Shown here: positions 44,628 to 52,932 of the stretch, piece by piece | Layout: each line of letters begins with the position of its first letter | Numbering within the stretch: position 1 is the first letter of the stretch | NCBI RefSeq assembly: GCF_030209755.1 | Contig: NZ_JARVRH010000013.1 | Coordinates: forward strand, 112,601-176,600 | Direction: 5' to 3' | From: Arthrobacter sp. efr-133-TYG-118 | GTDB lineage: Bacteria; Actinomycetota; Actinomycetes; Actinomycetales; Micrococcaceae | DNA: 64,000 nucleotides | Translations under genes and position numbers: made by a program | The notes under the pieces: model-generated | Databases searched by the model: none | What the model was told of the DNA's origin: nothing | Seen by the model: the letters and a program-made list of their open reading frames with translations, nothing else

Positions 44628-46742
44628 ATGAGTGAGTTGCTAGGCCCGGACCCCGCCGACGCCGGGCCCCTGCTTCGGCTGGAGGGCATCGATAAGAATT
44701 TCGGGCCGGTGCAGGCACTGGTCGACATCAACCTTGAGGTGCCGACGGGCAAAGTGACTGCGCTTGCCGGCGACAACGGCGCGGGCAAGTCGGTATTGAT
44801 CAAATGCGTCGCCGGCATTCACACCCCCGACGACGGGCAGCTGTTTTGGGAAAACAAGCCAGTACGGTTGAACTCACCGCACGAAGCCGCTGCGCTCGGC
44901 ATCGAGACCGTGTACCAGGACCTGGCCTTGTGCGACAATCTCGACATCGTGCAGAACCTGTTCCTGGGCCGCGAACGCCTGCGCCGTTTTCTCCTCGATG
45001 AAGAGAGCATGGAGATCACGGCCCGGGAGACGCTCGCCAGCCTGGCCGTGACCACCGTGCGTTCCATCCGGCAACCCGTCGCATCGCTGTCCGGCGGGCA
45101 ACGCCAGTCCGTGTCGATCGCGAAGTCGGTGCTATGGAACTCCAAGCTCGTCATTATGGACGAACCGACGGCAGCCCTCGGCGTCGCACAGACCGAGGTT
45201 GTCCTTCACCTGATTCGCCAGCTCGCAGATCGTGGCGTCGCAGTTATCGTCATCTCGCACAACATGAATGACGTGTTCGAGGTTGCAGACCGCATCGCCG
45301 TGCTCAGGCTCGGGCAGCTTGTGGCCGTCCGGCCCGTCACGGAGATGGACCGGCAGATCGTCGTCGACCTGATGACCACGGGGTTCTCCGATCGGGCAAG
45401 GCCGGAACTCGCGCCGTCGCCGCCGTCGAACCGCCCGCCTTCCGTCAAAGGGCCGCTCCCCTCCACAGCAGCTGCCCTCCAGGACGAGCCGACCACGGCA
45501 GCCGCTGAGCGGAAGGCCGCACTGGCGTTGAACCCCGACATCACCGCGACGTCGCTGCCCGAATACTTCCGTGCGGCGCTGGCGCGGGTCCGGGGCGGCG
45601 AGAGCGGAGTGCTGCCGGTTCTCGCGGGCCTGTTGCTGATCTCTGTGCTGTTCCAATCGCTGAACCCGAACTTCCTGACGCCCGGCAACATGGTCAACCT
45701 GCTCATCCAAGGTTCGGTCTTCATGCTGCTGGCGATGGGCCAGGTCTTCGTGCTCCTGCTCGGCGAAATCGATTTGTCCATCGGGTACGTCGGCGGGGTG
45801 GGCGGCGTCATCATGGCTGAACTCGTCCAGGAGACGACCGGCTGGCCGTGGTGGGCGGCGATCGCCGTCGGCCTGCTTAGCTGCGCCGGGATCGGGCTGC
45901 TTCATGGCACGATCATCACCCGCCTCGGCCTGCCGTCGTTCGTCGTGACCCTTGGTGGCCAGCTCGGCTGGCTTGGCGTGATGCTCATCATCCTCGGGAG
46001 CGGCGGCGTCGTGCCCATCAACGACAACGTCATCAACAACATCGCGAGCGGCAACCTCAGCCCGGTCACCAGCTGGATCCTGATGCTCGTCGTCGTCGGA
46101 GCGTTCAGCACGTGGACCTGGCTGCGGGACGCCCGCCGGCGCAACACCGGACTCGTCGCGCCGCCCGCCAGCGTGAGCGCCCTGAAGATCGCGGCGGTGC
46201 TCGCCGCGGGTGTCGCCATCGTTTGGCTCTGCAATACGGACCGCGGGACCCTGGTCGAAATCAGCGGCGTGCCGTGGGTGCTTCTCGTCGTGCTCGGAGT
46301 ACTCGCCGCTTGGACGTTGCTGCTCGGGCGTACCCGGTTCGGCCGCTACGTCTACGCTATTGGCGGCAATGCCGAGGCCGCACGGCGGGGAGGCGTGAAC
46401 CTTGCGCGCATTCGCACCCTCGCCTTCATGCTCGCTTCCTTCACCGCGGGAATCGGCGGAATTGTGTACGCGTCACGGCTCCGTTCCGTCTCGACGTCGT
46501 ACGACGGCGGCACGCTGGTGCTTTATGCCGTGGCGGCCGCGGTAATCGGCGGGACAAGCCTGTTCGGCGGCCGCGGGAAGGTGCTGCACGGGGTCCTGGG
46601 CGGTCTGGTGATCGCCACGATCGATAACGGCATGGGCCTGCAGGGCTACAGCGCTCCGGCCAAGTACGTCGTCACGGCGCTGGTTCTCGTCGCGGCGGTA
46701 ACGATCGACGCCGTCGCACGCCGCGGTCGGTCTAGGACGTAA
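44628..46742 (+). CDS. Fused sugar ABC transporter ATPase and permease (XylG-XylH-like)
   Basis: One uninterrupted 704-residue frame. Residues about 15-255 form a single ABC cassette: Walker A GDNGAGKS (48-55), Q-loop YQDLALCDN, signature LSGGQRQS, Walker B LVIMDEPTAA and switch VISHNMND. A linker rich in Pro, Ser and Ala (about 265-315) leads to a RbsC/XylH-like permease with about ten helices, including GEIDLSIGYVGGVGGV and the ATPase-contact region GGNAEAARRGGVNLARIR. Usually these are separate genes and XylG has two cassettes. The gene lacks a clear ribosome site and may rely on coupling to the binding-protein gene 8 nt upstream. Confidence 0.93.
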   Translation: MSELLGPDPADAGPLLRLEGIDKNFGPVQALVDINLEVPTGKVTALAGDNGAGKSVLIKCVAGIHTPDDGQLFWENKPVRLNSPHEAAALGIETVYQDLALCDNLDIVQNLFLGRERLRRFLLDEESMEITARETLASLAVTTVRSIRQPVASLSGGQRQSVSIAKSVLWNSKLVIMDEPTAALGVAQTEVVLHLIRQLADRGVAVIVISHNMNDVFEVADRIAVLRLGQLVAVRPVTEMDRQIVVDLMTTGFSDRARPELAPSPPSNRPPSVKGPLPSTAAALQDEPTTAAAERKAALALNPDITATSLPEYFRAALARVRGGESGVLPVLAGLLLISVLFQSLNPNFLTPGNMVNLLIQGSVFMLLAMGQVFVLLLGEIDLSIGYVGGVGGVIMAELVQETTGWPWWAAIAVGLLSCAGIGLLHGTIITRLGLPSFVVTLGGQLGWLGVMLIILGSGGVVPINDNVINNIASGNLSPVTSWILMLVVVGAFSTWTWLRDARRRNTGLVAPPASVSALKIAAVLAAGVAIVWLCNTDRGTLVEISGVPWVLLVVLGVLAAWTLLLGRTRFGRYVYAIGGNAEAARRGGVNLARIRTLAFMLASFTAGIGGIVYASRLRSVSTSYDGGTLVLYAVAAAVIGGTSLFGGRGKVLHGVLGGLVIATIDNGMGLQGYSAPAKYVVTALVLVAAVTIDAVARRGRSRT

Positions 46743-46825
46743 GCGGCTTGTTGAATGGCCTCGCACGGAGGCAGCTACCTGGCCGGTCTGGACTTGGATA
46801 ATCAGCAGGCTTAACGTTCAAGAGT

Positions 46826-46874
46826 GGCTGGCTTCCCGGAGGGACGGTCCCAGGAACAGTCCCTGCGGCCAGCC
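46826..46874 (+). repeat. Two-step imperfect hairpin
   Basis: GGCTGGC (46826-46832) pairs with GCCAGCC (46868-46874), and inside it AGGGAC (46840-46845) pairs with GTCCCT (46859-46864). It lies 83 nt after the ABC gene and 26 nt before the SRPBCC start, so it is either a terminator or a structured leader. Confidence 0.45.
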
Positions 46875-46900
46875 CACGCAAGTCCGAGCGAGGAGGAGAG

Positions 46901-47353
46901 ATGCGAAAGGTTGAAGAAACGATTGACGTGGCCGTCCCCGTCCGTACGGCTTACAACCAGTGGACGCAGTTTGAGTCGTTTCCCCGATTCATGTCCGGGG
47001 TGGAATCCGTAACCCAGTTGAGCGACACGACCAACCATTGGGTCACCAAGGTAGGGGGTGTGGAACTGGCATTCGATACGGAAATAGTCGACCAGGAACC
47101 CGACGACCGGATTGCTTGGCGCAGTATTGACGGCAAGTCGCACGCTGGCATCATCAGGTTTTCGCCGCTAGACGCCAACCACACGCACGTGAAGGTCCAT
47201 TTCGAATGGGCGCCGGAAACCGTCATGGAGAAGGCCGGAGCCGCACTCCAAATTGACGAGATGCAGGTGAAGGCTGACCTGAAGAAATTCAAGGAGTTCA
47301 TAGAGTCGCGCGGAAACGAAACCGGAGGGTGGCGCGGCGAGGTGGAGGAGTAA
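46901..47353 (+). CDS. SRPBCC family protein (cyclase/dehydrase-like)
   Basis: A 150-residue START-like protein: VEETIDVAVPVRTAYNQWTQ, FESFPRFMSGVESV, ITHW-like WVTKVGGVELAFDTEI and IAWRSIDGKSHAGIIRFSPL. GAGGAGGAGAG lies before the ATG. The group binds hydrophobic ligands in a deep cavity. The next gene begins immediately after its stop, with the ribosome site inside its last codons. Confidence 0.9.
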   Translation: MRKVEETIDVAVPVRTAYNQWTQFESFPRFMSGVESVTQLSDTTNHWVTKVGGVELAFDTEIVDQEPDDRIAWRSIDGKSHAGIIRFSPLDANHTHVKVHFEWAPETVMEKAGAALQIDEMQVKADLKKFKEFIESRGNETGGWRGEVEE

Positions 47354-48229
47354 ATGACGGATTCAGGACCAGTGCTTGTAGTCGGTGGCACCGGGATGCT
47401 GGGCAGCCAGGTGGTGTCCAGGCTGCTAGCGGCGGGAAAGCAAGTCCGCGCCTTGGTGCGCCCCGGTTCGGATGCGAGCCGCCTCGAAGAGTTAGGGGCC
47501 ACGATCGCCCGTGGCGACATGATGGACCCTGGGTCGCTTGTGGGCGCCATGGACGGTGCGGATGCTGTGATCACCTCGGCCGCGGGATACACCCGCCACC
47601 GGGAGGGCGACAGCCCCGTCATCGACACGGTGGGCAACACCAACCTCGTCGATGCGGCCAGCCGCGCCGGTATTCGCAGGTTCGTCCTCACCAGTATCCT
47701 CACTTGCGATCAAACACCGGATGTTCCGCACTTCTGGCACAAGAAACTCACCGAGGATCGCCTGGAAGAACTCGGGGTCCCATTCGTGGCGCTGCGTCCG
47801 GGCGCCTTCCTTGAGCAGATCACTCGATTCGGCGACCCTTTCAGCGAGGGGCGGCTCACATCGTTCGGGTCTCCGACCGTTCCCCTGACGTACGTGCTTG
47901 CCAGTGACCTGGCTGGGTACCTTGCGGCAGCGGTCGACGCCAGCGGAGTAGAGGGGCAGCGTATCGACATCGGTTGGGACCGGCCGGTAAGCATGCAGGA
48001 CATCGCCGATATCTCCGCCCAGATGCTCGGCCGACAGATCCAGCTCGTCCTCAGCCCGATCAGCCCGGTCAACCCGCTGGCGAAGGACCTCGGGGCGATG
48101 ATCGACTGGTTCGGCACCGGCCGCTACGTCGCCAATACGTCACGACAACGCGCGGTCTTCGGCCCGCCGCCAACCGCGGAGGACGCGGTCGCGCGCCTGC
48201 TCACCAGCCTCGGGCACAAGCTTGACTAA
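47354..48229 (+). CDS. NmrA-like/atypical SDR NAD(P)-binding protein
   Basis: A 291-residue extended SDR: VLVVGGTGMLGSQVVSRLLA is the NAD(P) motif, followed by VRALVRPGSDASRLEELGAT and ITSAAGYTRHREGD. It lacks the usual YxxxK pair in the expected place, as in NmrA-like redox-sensing or quinone-reducing members. It is coupled to the SRPBCC gene. Function beyond cofactor binding is unknown. Confidence 0.88.
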   Translation: MTDSGPVLVVGGTGMLGSQVVSRLLAAGKQVRALVRPGSDASRLEELGATIARGDMMDPGSLVGAMDGADAVITSAAGYTRHREGDSPVIDTVGNTNLVDAASRAGIRRFVLTSILTCDQTPDVPHFWHKKLTEDRLEELGVPFVALRPGAFLEQITRFGDPFSEGRLTSFGSPTVPLTYVLASDLAGYLAAAVDASGVEGQRIDIGWDRPVSMQDIADISAQMLGRQIQLVLSPISPVNPLAKDLGAMIDWFGTGRYVANTSRQRAVFGPPPTAEDAVARLLTSLGHKLD

Positions 48230-48284
48230 GCCGGGCCCGACGGCGACCGGATGGGGCCGCCTGCTAACCCGGGTTTAACCCGCG

Positions 48285-50780
48285 TCAGCTCACGGCGGGC
48301 AGCGCGTCGGGGATGCGCGGCTTGGCGTTGCCTGCGAAGGTGAACTTGGCGTCGTCGCCTTCGCCGTCCACATCGACCACCACGATGTCACCCGGGTGCA
48401 GTTCGCCGAAGAGGATCTTCTCGGAGAGCTGGTCCTCGATCTCGCGCTGGATGGTGCGGCGCAACGGCCGGGCGCCCATGGCCGGGTTGTAGCCGCGGGT
48501 GGCCAACAGGACCTTGGCTGCGTCCGTAAGCTCGATGCCCATGTCCTTATCCGCCAGATGCTGTTCCAAGCGGCGGATCATCAGGTCCACTATCTCGATG
48601 ATCTCGTCCTGCGTCAGTTGCGGGAAGACAATAACGTCGTCAACGCGGTTGAGGAACTCGGGACGGAATTGCTGCTTGAGCTCTTCGGTGACCCGTGCCC
48701 GCATCCGGTTGTAACCGGTGGTGGTGTCCGTGCCGGACTGGAAGCCCGTTGCGACGCTCTTGGAGATGTCGCGGGTACCCAGGTTGGTAGTCATGATGAT
48801 CACCGTGTTCTTGAAGTCCACCACCCGGCCATGGCTATCCGTCAAGCGGCCGTCTTCCATGATCTGCAGGAGAGAGTTGAAGAGATCGGCGTGGGCCTTC
48901 TCCACTTCGTCGAAGAGCACCACGGAGAACGGACGACGGCGGACCTTCTCGGTCAACTGACCACCCTCGTCGTAGCCGACGTAGCCCGGGGGGGCACCGA
49001 AGAGACGCGACACCGTGTGCTTCTCGGAGTACTCGGACATGTCCAGCGTGATGAGGGCATCCTCATCGGCAAAGAGGAATTCCGCCAGGGCCTTGGCGAG
49101 CTCGGTTTTGCCGACACCCGTGGGACCGGCGAAGATGAACGAACCACCCGGACGCTTGGGGTCCTTCAGGCCTGCGCGTGTGCGGCGGATTGCACGCGAC
49201 ACTGAATTGATCGCCTCATTCTGCCCGATAACGCGCTTGTGCAGTTCCTCCTCCATCTTGAGCAGGCGGCTGGATTCTTCCTCGGTGAGTTTGAAGACCG
49301 GGATGCCGGTGGAATTCGCGAGAACTTCGGCAATCAGCTCCTCGTCTACCTCGGAGTTGCCGTCCGTGCCGCCGGATTTCCATTTGAGCTCCCTTTCCCT
49401 GCGCTCGGCGACAAGTTTCTGCTCCTTCATGCGCAGCGACGCGGCGCCCTCGAAGTCCTGGGCGTCGATGGCGGATTCCTTCTCCATCTTCACTTCGGCG
49501 ATGCGTGCATCCATCGCTTTCAGCTCCGGCGGACGGGTCATGCGGCGGATGCGAAGCCGTGCACCTGCTTCGTCGATCAGGTCGATCGCCTTGTCCGGCA
49601 GGAAGCGGTCCGAAACGTAACGTTCGGCCAGCGTTGCAGCAGAGGCAAGGGCGCCGTCGGTGATGGTCACCCTGTGGTGCGCCTCGTAACGGTCACGCAG
49701 GCCCTTGAGGATCTCAACGGTGTGGGCCACCGAGGGTTCCTGGACTTGGATCGGCTGGAAACGGCGCTCCAACGCGGCGTCCTTCTCAATGTGCTTGCGG
49801 TACTCATCCAGGGTGGTGGCCCCAATGGTCTGGAGTTCACCACGCGCCAGCAACGGCTTCAGGATGGACGCCGCATCGATGGCACCCTCTGCAGCGCCGG
49901 CACCCACGAGCGTGTGGATCTCGTCGATGAAGAGGATGATATCGCCGCGGGTCCGGATTTCCTTCAGGACCTTCTTCAGGCGCTCTTCAAAATCGCCACG
50001 GTAACGGGAACCGGCCACCACGGAGCCCAAATCGAGCGTGTAGAGCTGCTTGTCCTTCAGGCTCTCCGGCACGTTGCCCCGGACAATCGCCTGGGCGAGG
50101 CCCTCGACGACGGCGGTCTTGCCGACGCCCGGCTCGCCGATCAGCACGGGGTTGTTCTTGGTCCGGCGGGAGAGGACCTGCATGACGCGTTCCATCTCCA
50201 GCTCGCGGCCGATCACAGGATCAAGCTTGTTTTCCCGCGCAGCCTGGGTAAGGTTGCGGCCGAACTGGTCCAGCACCACCGAACCGGCCGGAGCAACCTC
50301 GGCCTGGCTCGGTCCGGCGACCATTCCACTGGGATCCTTGCCCTCATACCCGGAGAGCAAATGGATGACCTGCTGGCGGACCCGGCCGAGGTCAGCGCCA
50401 AGCTTGACCAGGACCTGCGCGGCAACGCCTTCACCCTCGCGGATGAGGCCGAGCAGGATGTGCTCGGTACCGATGTAGTTGTGGCCGAGCTGCAGGGCTT
50501 CCCGGAGGGCGAGCTCAAGGACCTTCTTGGCGCGCGGGGTGAAAGGGATGTGGCCGGACGGGGCTTGCCGGCCCTGGCCGATGATCTCCTGCACCTGTTC
50601 TCGGACGCCGTCGAGCGAAATGCCCATTGACTCCAGCGCCTTGGCGGCCACCCCCTCACCCTCCTGGATCAGACCCAAGAGAATGTGTTCGGTACCGATG
50701 TAGTTATGGTTGAGCATGCGTGCCTCTTCTTGGGCAAGCACAACAACGCGACGGGCACGGTCCGTAAATCTCTCAAACAT
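48285..50780 (-). CDS. clpC: ATP-dependent Clp protease ATP-binding subunit ClpC
   Basis: An 831-residue Hsp100 unfoldase: two Clp_N repeats ([20 protein letters not shown] and [20 protein letters not shown]), AAA-1 Walker [11 protein letters not shown], a UVR-like middle region around [23 protein letters not shown]-2 Walker [11 protein letters not shown] and [13 protein letters not shown]. It unfolds substrates for ClpP in protein quality control. I found no CtsR or HspR operator upstream. The 3' end has no obvious terminator. Confidence 0.97.
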   Translation of the reverse strand: MFERFTDRARRVVVLAQEEARMLNHNYIGTEHILLGLIQEGEGVAAKALESMGISLDGVREQVQEIIGQGRQAPSGHIPFTPRAKKVLELALREALQLGHNYIGTEHILLGLIREGEGVAAQVLVKLGADLGRVRQQVIHLLSGYEGKDPSGMVAGPSQAEVAPAGSVVLDQFGRNLTQAARENKLDPVIGRELEMERVMQVLSRRTKNNPVLIGEPGVGKTAVVEGLAQAIVRGNVPESLKDKQLYTLDLGSVVAGSRYRGDFEERLKKVLKEIRTRGDIILFIDEIHTLVGAGAAEGAIDAASILKPLLARGELQTIGATTLDEYRKHIEKDAALERRFQPIQVQEPSVAHTVEILKGLRDRYEAHHRVTITDGALASAATLAERYVSDRFLPDKAIDLIDEAGARLRIRRMTRPPELKAMDARIAEVKMEKESAIDAQDFEGAASLRMKEQKLVAERRERELKWKSGGTDGNSEVDEELIAEVLANSTGIPVFKLTEEESSRLLKMEEELHKRVIGQNEAINSVSRAIRRTRAGLKDPKRPGGSFIFAGPTGVGKTELAKALAEFLFADEDALITLDMSEYSEKHTVSRLFGAPPGYVGYDEGGQLTEKVRRRPFSVVLFDEVEKAHADLFNSLLQIMEDGRLTDSHGRVVDFKNTVIIMTTNLGTRDISKSVATGFQSGTDTTTGYNRMRARVTEELKQQFRPEFLNRVDDVIVFPQLTQDEIIEIVDLMIRRLEQHLADKDMGIELTDAAKVLLATRGYNPAMGARPLRRTIQREIEDQLSEKILFGELHPGDIVVVDVDGEGDDAKFTFAGNAKPRIPDALPAVS

Positions 50781-50890
50781 TTCGCCACACTCCTGGCAGC
50801 CGCCTACCTTGATGCTACGTCGCCACGGGCCTTATTGGGGGGTCACCGGAGGCAGAATTTTAGATACCGGGCCGGCCGGCTGCAAGGCTC

Positions 50891-50920
50891 TTCTTCACAG
50901 ACGGTCCAGACCGTGAAGAA
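50891..50920. repeat. Inverted repeat between clpC and yqeY
   Basis: TTCTTCAC (50891-50898) and GTGAAGAA (50913-50920) are perfect complements around 14 nt, in the divergent promoter region of clpC and the GatB/YqeY gene; possible operator. Confidence 0.4.
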
Positions 50921-50950
50921 TGAAACAACCACCAAGTAGAGGGAATTACC

Positions 50951-51415
50951 ATGAGCACCCTGAAGCAACGCCTGCATGCCGACGTCGTAGTCCACATGAA
51001 GGACCGCAACAAGACCGCGCTCACGACGGTCCGCAACGTCCTTGGCGAAATAGAGACGCGTGAGAAGTCCGGCAAGACACCCATCGAGCTGGACGACACC
51101 CAAGTGACGGCCCTGCTGCAGAAGGAAGCCGCCAAGCGCAGGGACACGGCCCGCATTTACACGGAAGCCGGCGAGGCCGAGCGCGCTGCGGCGGAAATCG
51201 CCGAAGCAGAAGTCATCGAGGCGTACCTGCCCGAAATGCTGACCCCCGCCGAAGTCGAGGACATCGTCGACGAGGCAATCGCCGCGTTGAAGGCCACCGG
51301 CCAGGAACTCACGATCAGGCAGATGGGCGCTGTGATGAAGCCCGTCACAGCAAAGGTCGCTGGCCGCTTCGACGGCAAGGCCGTCAGCGAAATCGTCCGG
51401 ACCCGGCTCGCATAG
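50951..51415 (+). CDS. yqeY: GatB/YqeY domain protein
   Basis: A 154-residue YqeY protein: MSTLKQRLHADVVVHMKDRN, then TVRNVLGEIETREKSGKTPI, LLQKEAAKRRDTARIYTEAG, IEAYLPEMLTPAEVEDIVDE and MGAVMKPVTAKVAGRFDGKA. The fold resembles the tRNA-binding tail of GatB, but stand-alone members are of uncertain role. AGAGGGAATTACC precedes the ATG. It reads toward the HNH nuclease gene, 28 nt away. Confidence 0.93.
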   Translation: MSTLKQRLHADVVVHMKDRNKTALTTVRNVLGEIETREKSGKTPIELDDTQVTALLQKEAAKRRDTARIYTEAGEAERAAAEIAEAEVIEAYLPEMLTPAEVEDIVDEAIAALKATGQELTIRQMGAVMKPVTAKVAGRFDGKAVSEIVRTRLA

Positions 51416-51443
51416 ATTCACCGGCACGCAGGGAGGAGCAGCC

Positions 51444-52307
51444 ATGGCAGCCATCATCCTGGGATGGAATCCACGGCTTTGGAACGACTGGAACTACGAG
51501 GCTGTGATCGCGCAGGTCGCCGAAACTGGTCAATTCCTGGAGCGGTGGAACGTCGGCCAACACCGGAAGATCCAGCCCGGCAACCAAGCATGGCTTCTCC
51601 TGCAAAGCGCAGGCCCTCACGGGCGCGGGCTGATCGGCCATGGCGTCGTCATGTCCGAAGCGTATGAAGCGCCTCAACGCACCGAGCCGAAGAGTATTGC
51701 GCGGTACGTGAGCGTGGCCTTCGATGCCTTGCTCCCCCTCGGTAGCCAGATCCCGTCGAGTGTCCTCTCGAGCGAAGTGCCGGACGTGGCCTGGAATACC
51801 CTCCGCGGTTCGGGACGGTTCATTCCGCCAGACTCAGAATCCGGCCTTCAGCGCGTGTGGCGGGAGCATGGACCAGGAGCCTCCGAGCCGTGCCAGACCG
51901 TTCCAGGAACCTACCCGGAAGGAGCCGTCAGCCGGATTGAAACGAACCGCTACGAGCGCGACCCTGAAGCCCGCCGGATTTGCCTGGCTTTCCACGGGAC
52001 GTCTTGTGCTGTGTGCACTTTCTCCTTCGAAGTAAGCTACGGGGACATCGGCAAAGACTTCATCCACGTCCACCACATGGTTCCCGTTTCACAGCTTCGC
52101 AGCGACTACAAGCTGGATCCCATAACGGACCTCGTGCCGTTGTGTGCCAACTGCCACGCTATGGCACACCGGGGCGTGGGCACCCCTCGCACCGTGGCGG
52201 AATTGCGGCGTGCACTCGCCACCTCCGGACACTTGCCCGGCCAAATCGTCGATGACAGAGCACTGGCAGCCCAGGACGCCGCACACCGGATCCTTGAGCA
52301 GCGCTGA
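51444..52307 (+). CDS. EVE/PUA-like-HNH endonuclease, candidate modification-dependent restriction enzyme
   Basis: A 287-residue protein with AGGGAGGAG upstream. The N-terminal about 130 residues (IILGWNPRLWNDWNYEAVI; VGQHRKIQPGNQAWLLLQS; GRGLIGHGVVMSEAY; ARYVSVAFDALLP) look like an EVE/PUA fold, which flips out modified bases. The C-terminus is an HNH nuclease: CAVC, HVHHMVPVSQL with paired histidines, DLVPLCANCHAMAHR with zinc-binding Cys and the catalytic N/H. Such fusions are known type IV-like restriction enzymes cutting methylcytosine or hydroxymethylcytosine DNA. No methyltransferase gene is adjacent, as expected for type IV. Confidence 0.85.
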   Translation: MAAIILGWNPRLWNDWNYEAVIAQVAETGQFLERWNVGQHRKIQPGNQAWLLLQSAGPHGRGLIGHGVVMSEAYEAPQRTEPKSIARYVSVAFDALLPLGSQIPSSVLSSEVPDVAWNTLRGSGRFIPPDSESGLQRVWREHGPGASEPCQTVPGTYPEGAVSRIETNRYERDPEARRICLAFHGTSCAVCTFSFEVSYGDIGKDFIHVHHMVPVSQLRSDYKLDPITDLVPLCANCHAMAHRGVGTPRTVAELRRALATSGHLPGQIVDDRALAAQDAAHRILEQR

Positions 52308-52426
52308 CCAAAGGGCCGTCCTGATGCACTAGCCAGCCAAGGTTCTTCCCCGTATTTTAGTTAACTACACCGTGTGGCGAGCACCACACACTGTGAGTCA
52401 GATGATCCAATTGCCGGCTGAAACCG

Positions 52427-52450
52427 CCGGGGCGCAACGCCGCGCCCCGG
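52427..52450 (+). terminator. GC-rich hairpin after HNH gene
   Basis: CCGGGGCGC (52427-52435) and GCGCCCCGG (52442-52450) pair perfectly around a 6-nt loop, 120 nt after the nuclease stop and 54 nt before the YegP-like gene. A shorter hairpin (GTGTGG/CCACAC, 52372-52389) precedes it. Confidence 0.55.
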
Positions 52451-52504
52451 ACCCGGCGAGACCTACCGGGCGTCACGCGCCGCCCGCTGTTCAGGAGGAT
52501 ACGC

Positions 52505-52876
52505 ATGACCGGGATGTTTGAACTGTTCATCGACGAGGACACGAGCTTCAGATTCAGGCTCAAAGCGCCGGACGGAACCGTGGTAGCCGTCTCCAGGTCC
52601 TTTCCGGACAAGCCCGCCGCGGTGTGCGGCATCAGTGACGTCCGAGAATATGCAGGAATGGGCCTGATCACCGATCTCTGCCCGGAAGTCCCGCACCGCG
52701 GGCCGTCACCCACGCCTCCGGTTCCCGCTGTACGGCAAACCGGGCCTTCCGCGATGCCGCCGCTTCCCGTCCCGCCGCGACACCATAATCCGCTCCCCCA
52801 AAGAGATCGAACCGGCCGCCCCTGGCACACGCCCGCCTTGGTTGACGCATCCTGCGCAGGGTTGGTCGAGGCGTAG
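52505..52876 (+). CDS. YegP/DUF1508-like protein with proline-rich tail
   Basis: A 123-residue protein with AGGAGG before the ATG. Residues 1-60 (FELFIDEDTSFRFRLKAPDG; VVAVSRSFPDKPAAVCGISD) match a single DUF1508 unit, as in YegP proteins, although the usual final strand is changed. The rest is proline-rich (PSPTPPVPAV, MPPLPVPPRHH) without resemblance to the family, which may reflect a frameshift or fusion with downstream sequence. Confidence 0.7.
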   Translation: MTGMFELFIDEDTSFRFRLKAPDGTVVAVSRSFPDKPAAVCGISDVREYAGMGLITDLCPEVPHRGPSPTPPVPAVRQTGPSAMPPLPVPPRHHNPLPQRDRTGRPWHTPALVDASCAGLVEA

Positions 52877-52932
52877 ACCCGCGGAGCACACTTTACTGCG
52901 GACACGAGCCTTGGGCCGGGTCACCCTCGGAC

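Noticed and set aside
48266..48275. AACCCGGGTT palindrome as a terminator for the NmrA-like gene and clpC
   Set aside because: It has no loop and so cannot form a useful hairpin.
49239..50630. A 463-codon plus-strand frame over clpC
   Set aside because: Antisense of conserved AAA+ coding sequence.
50781..50950. CtsR or HspR operator upstream of clpC
   Set aside because: No GGTCAAA direct repeat or CTTGAG/CTCAAG dyad is present; only a different short inverted repeat.
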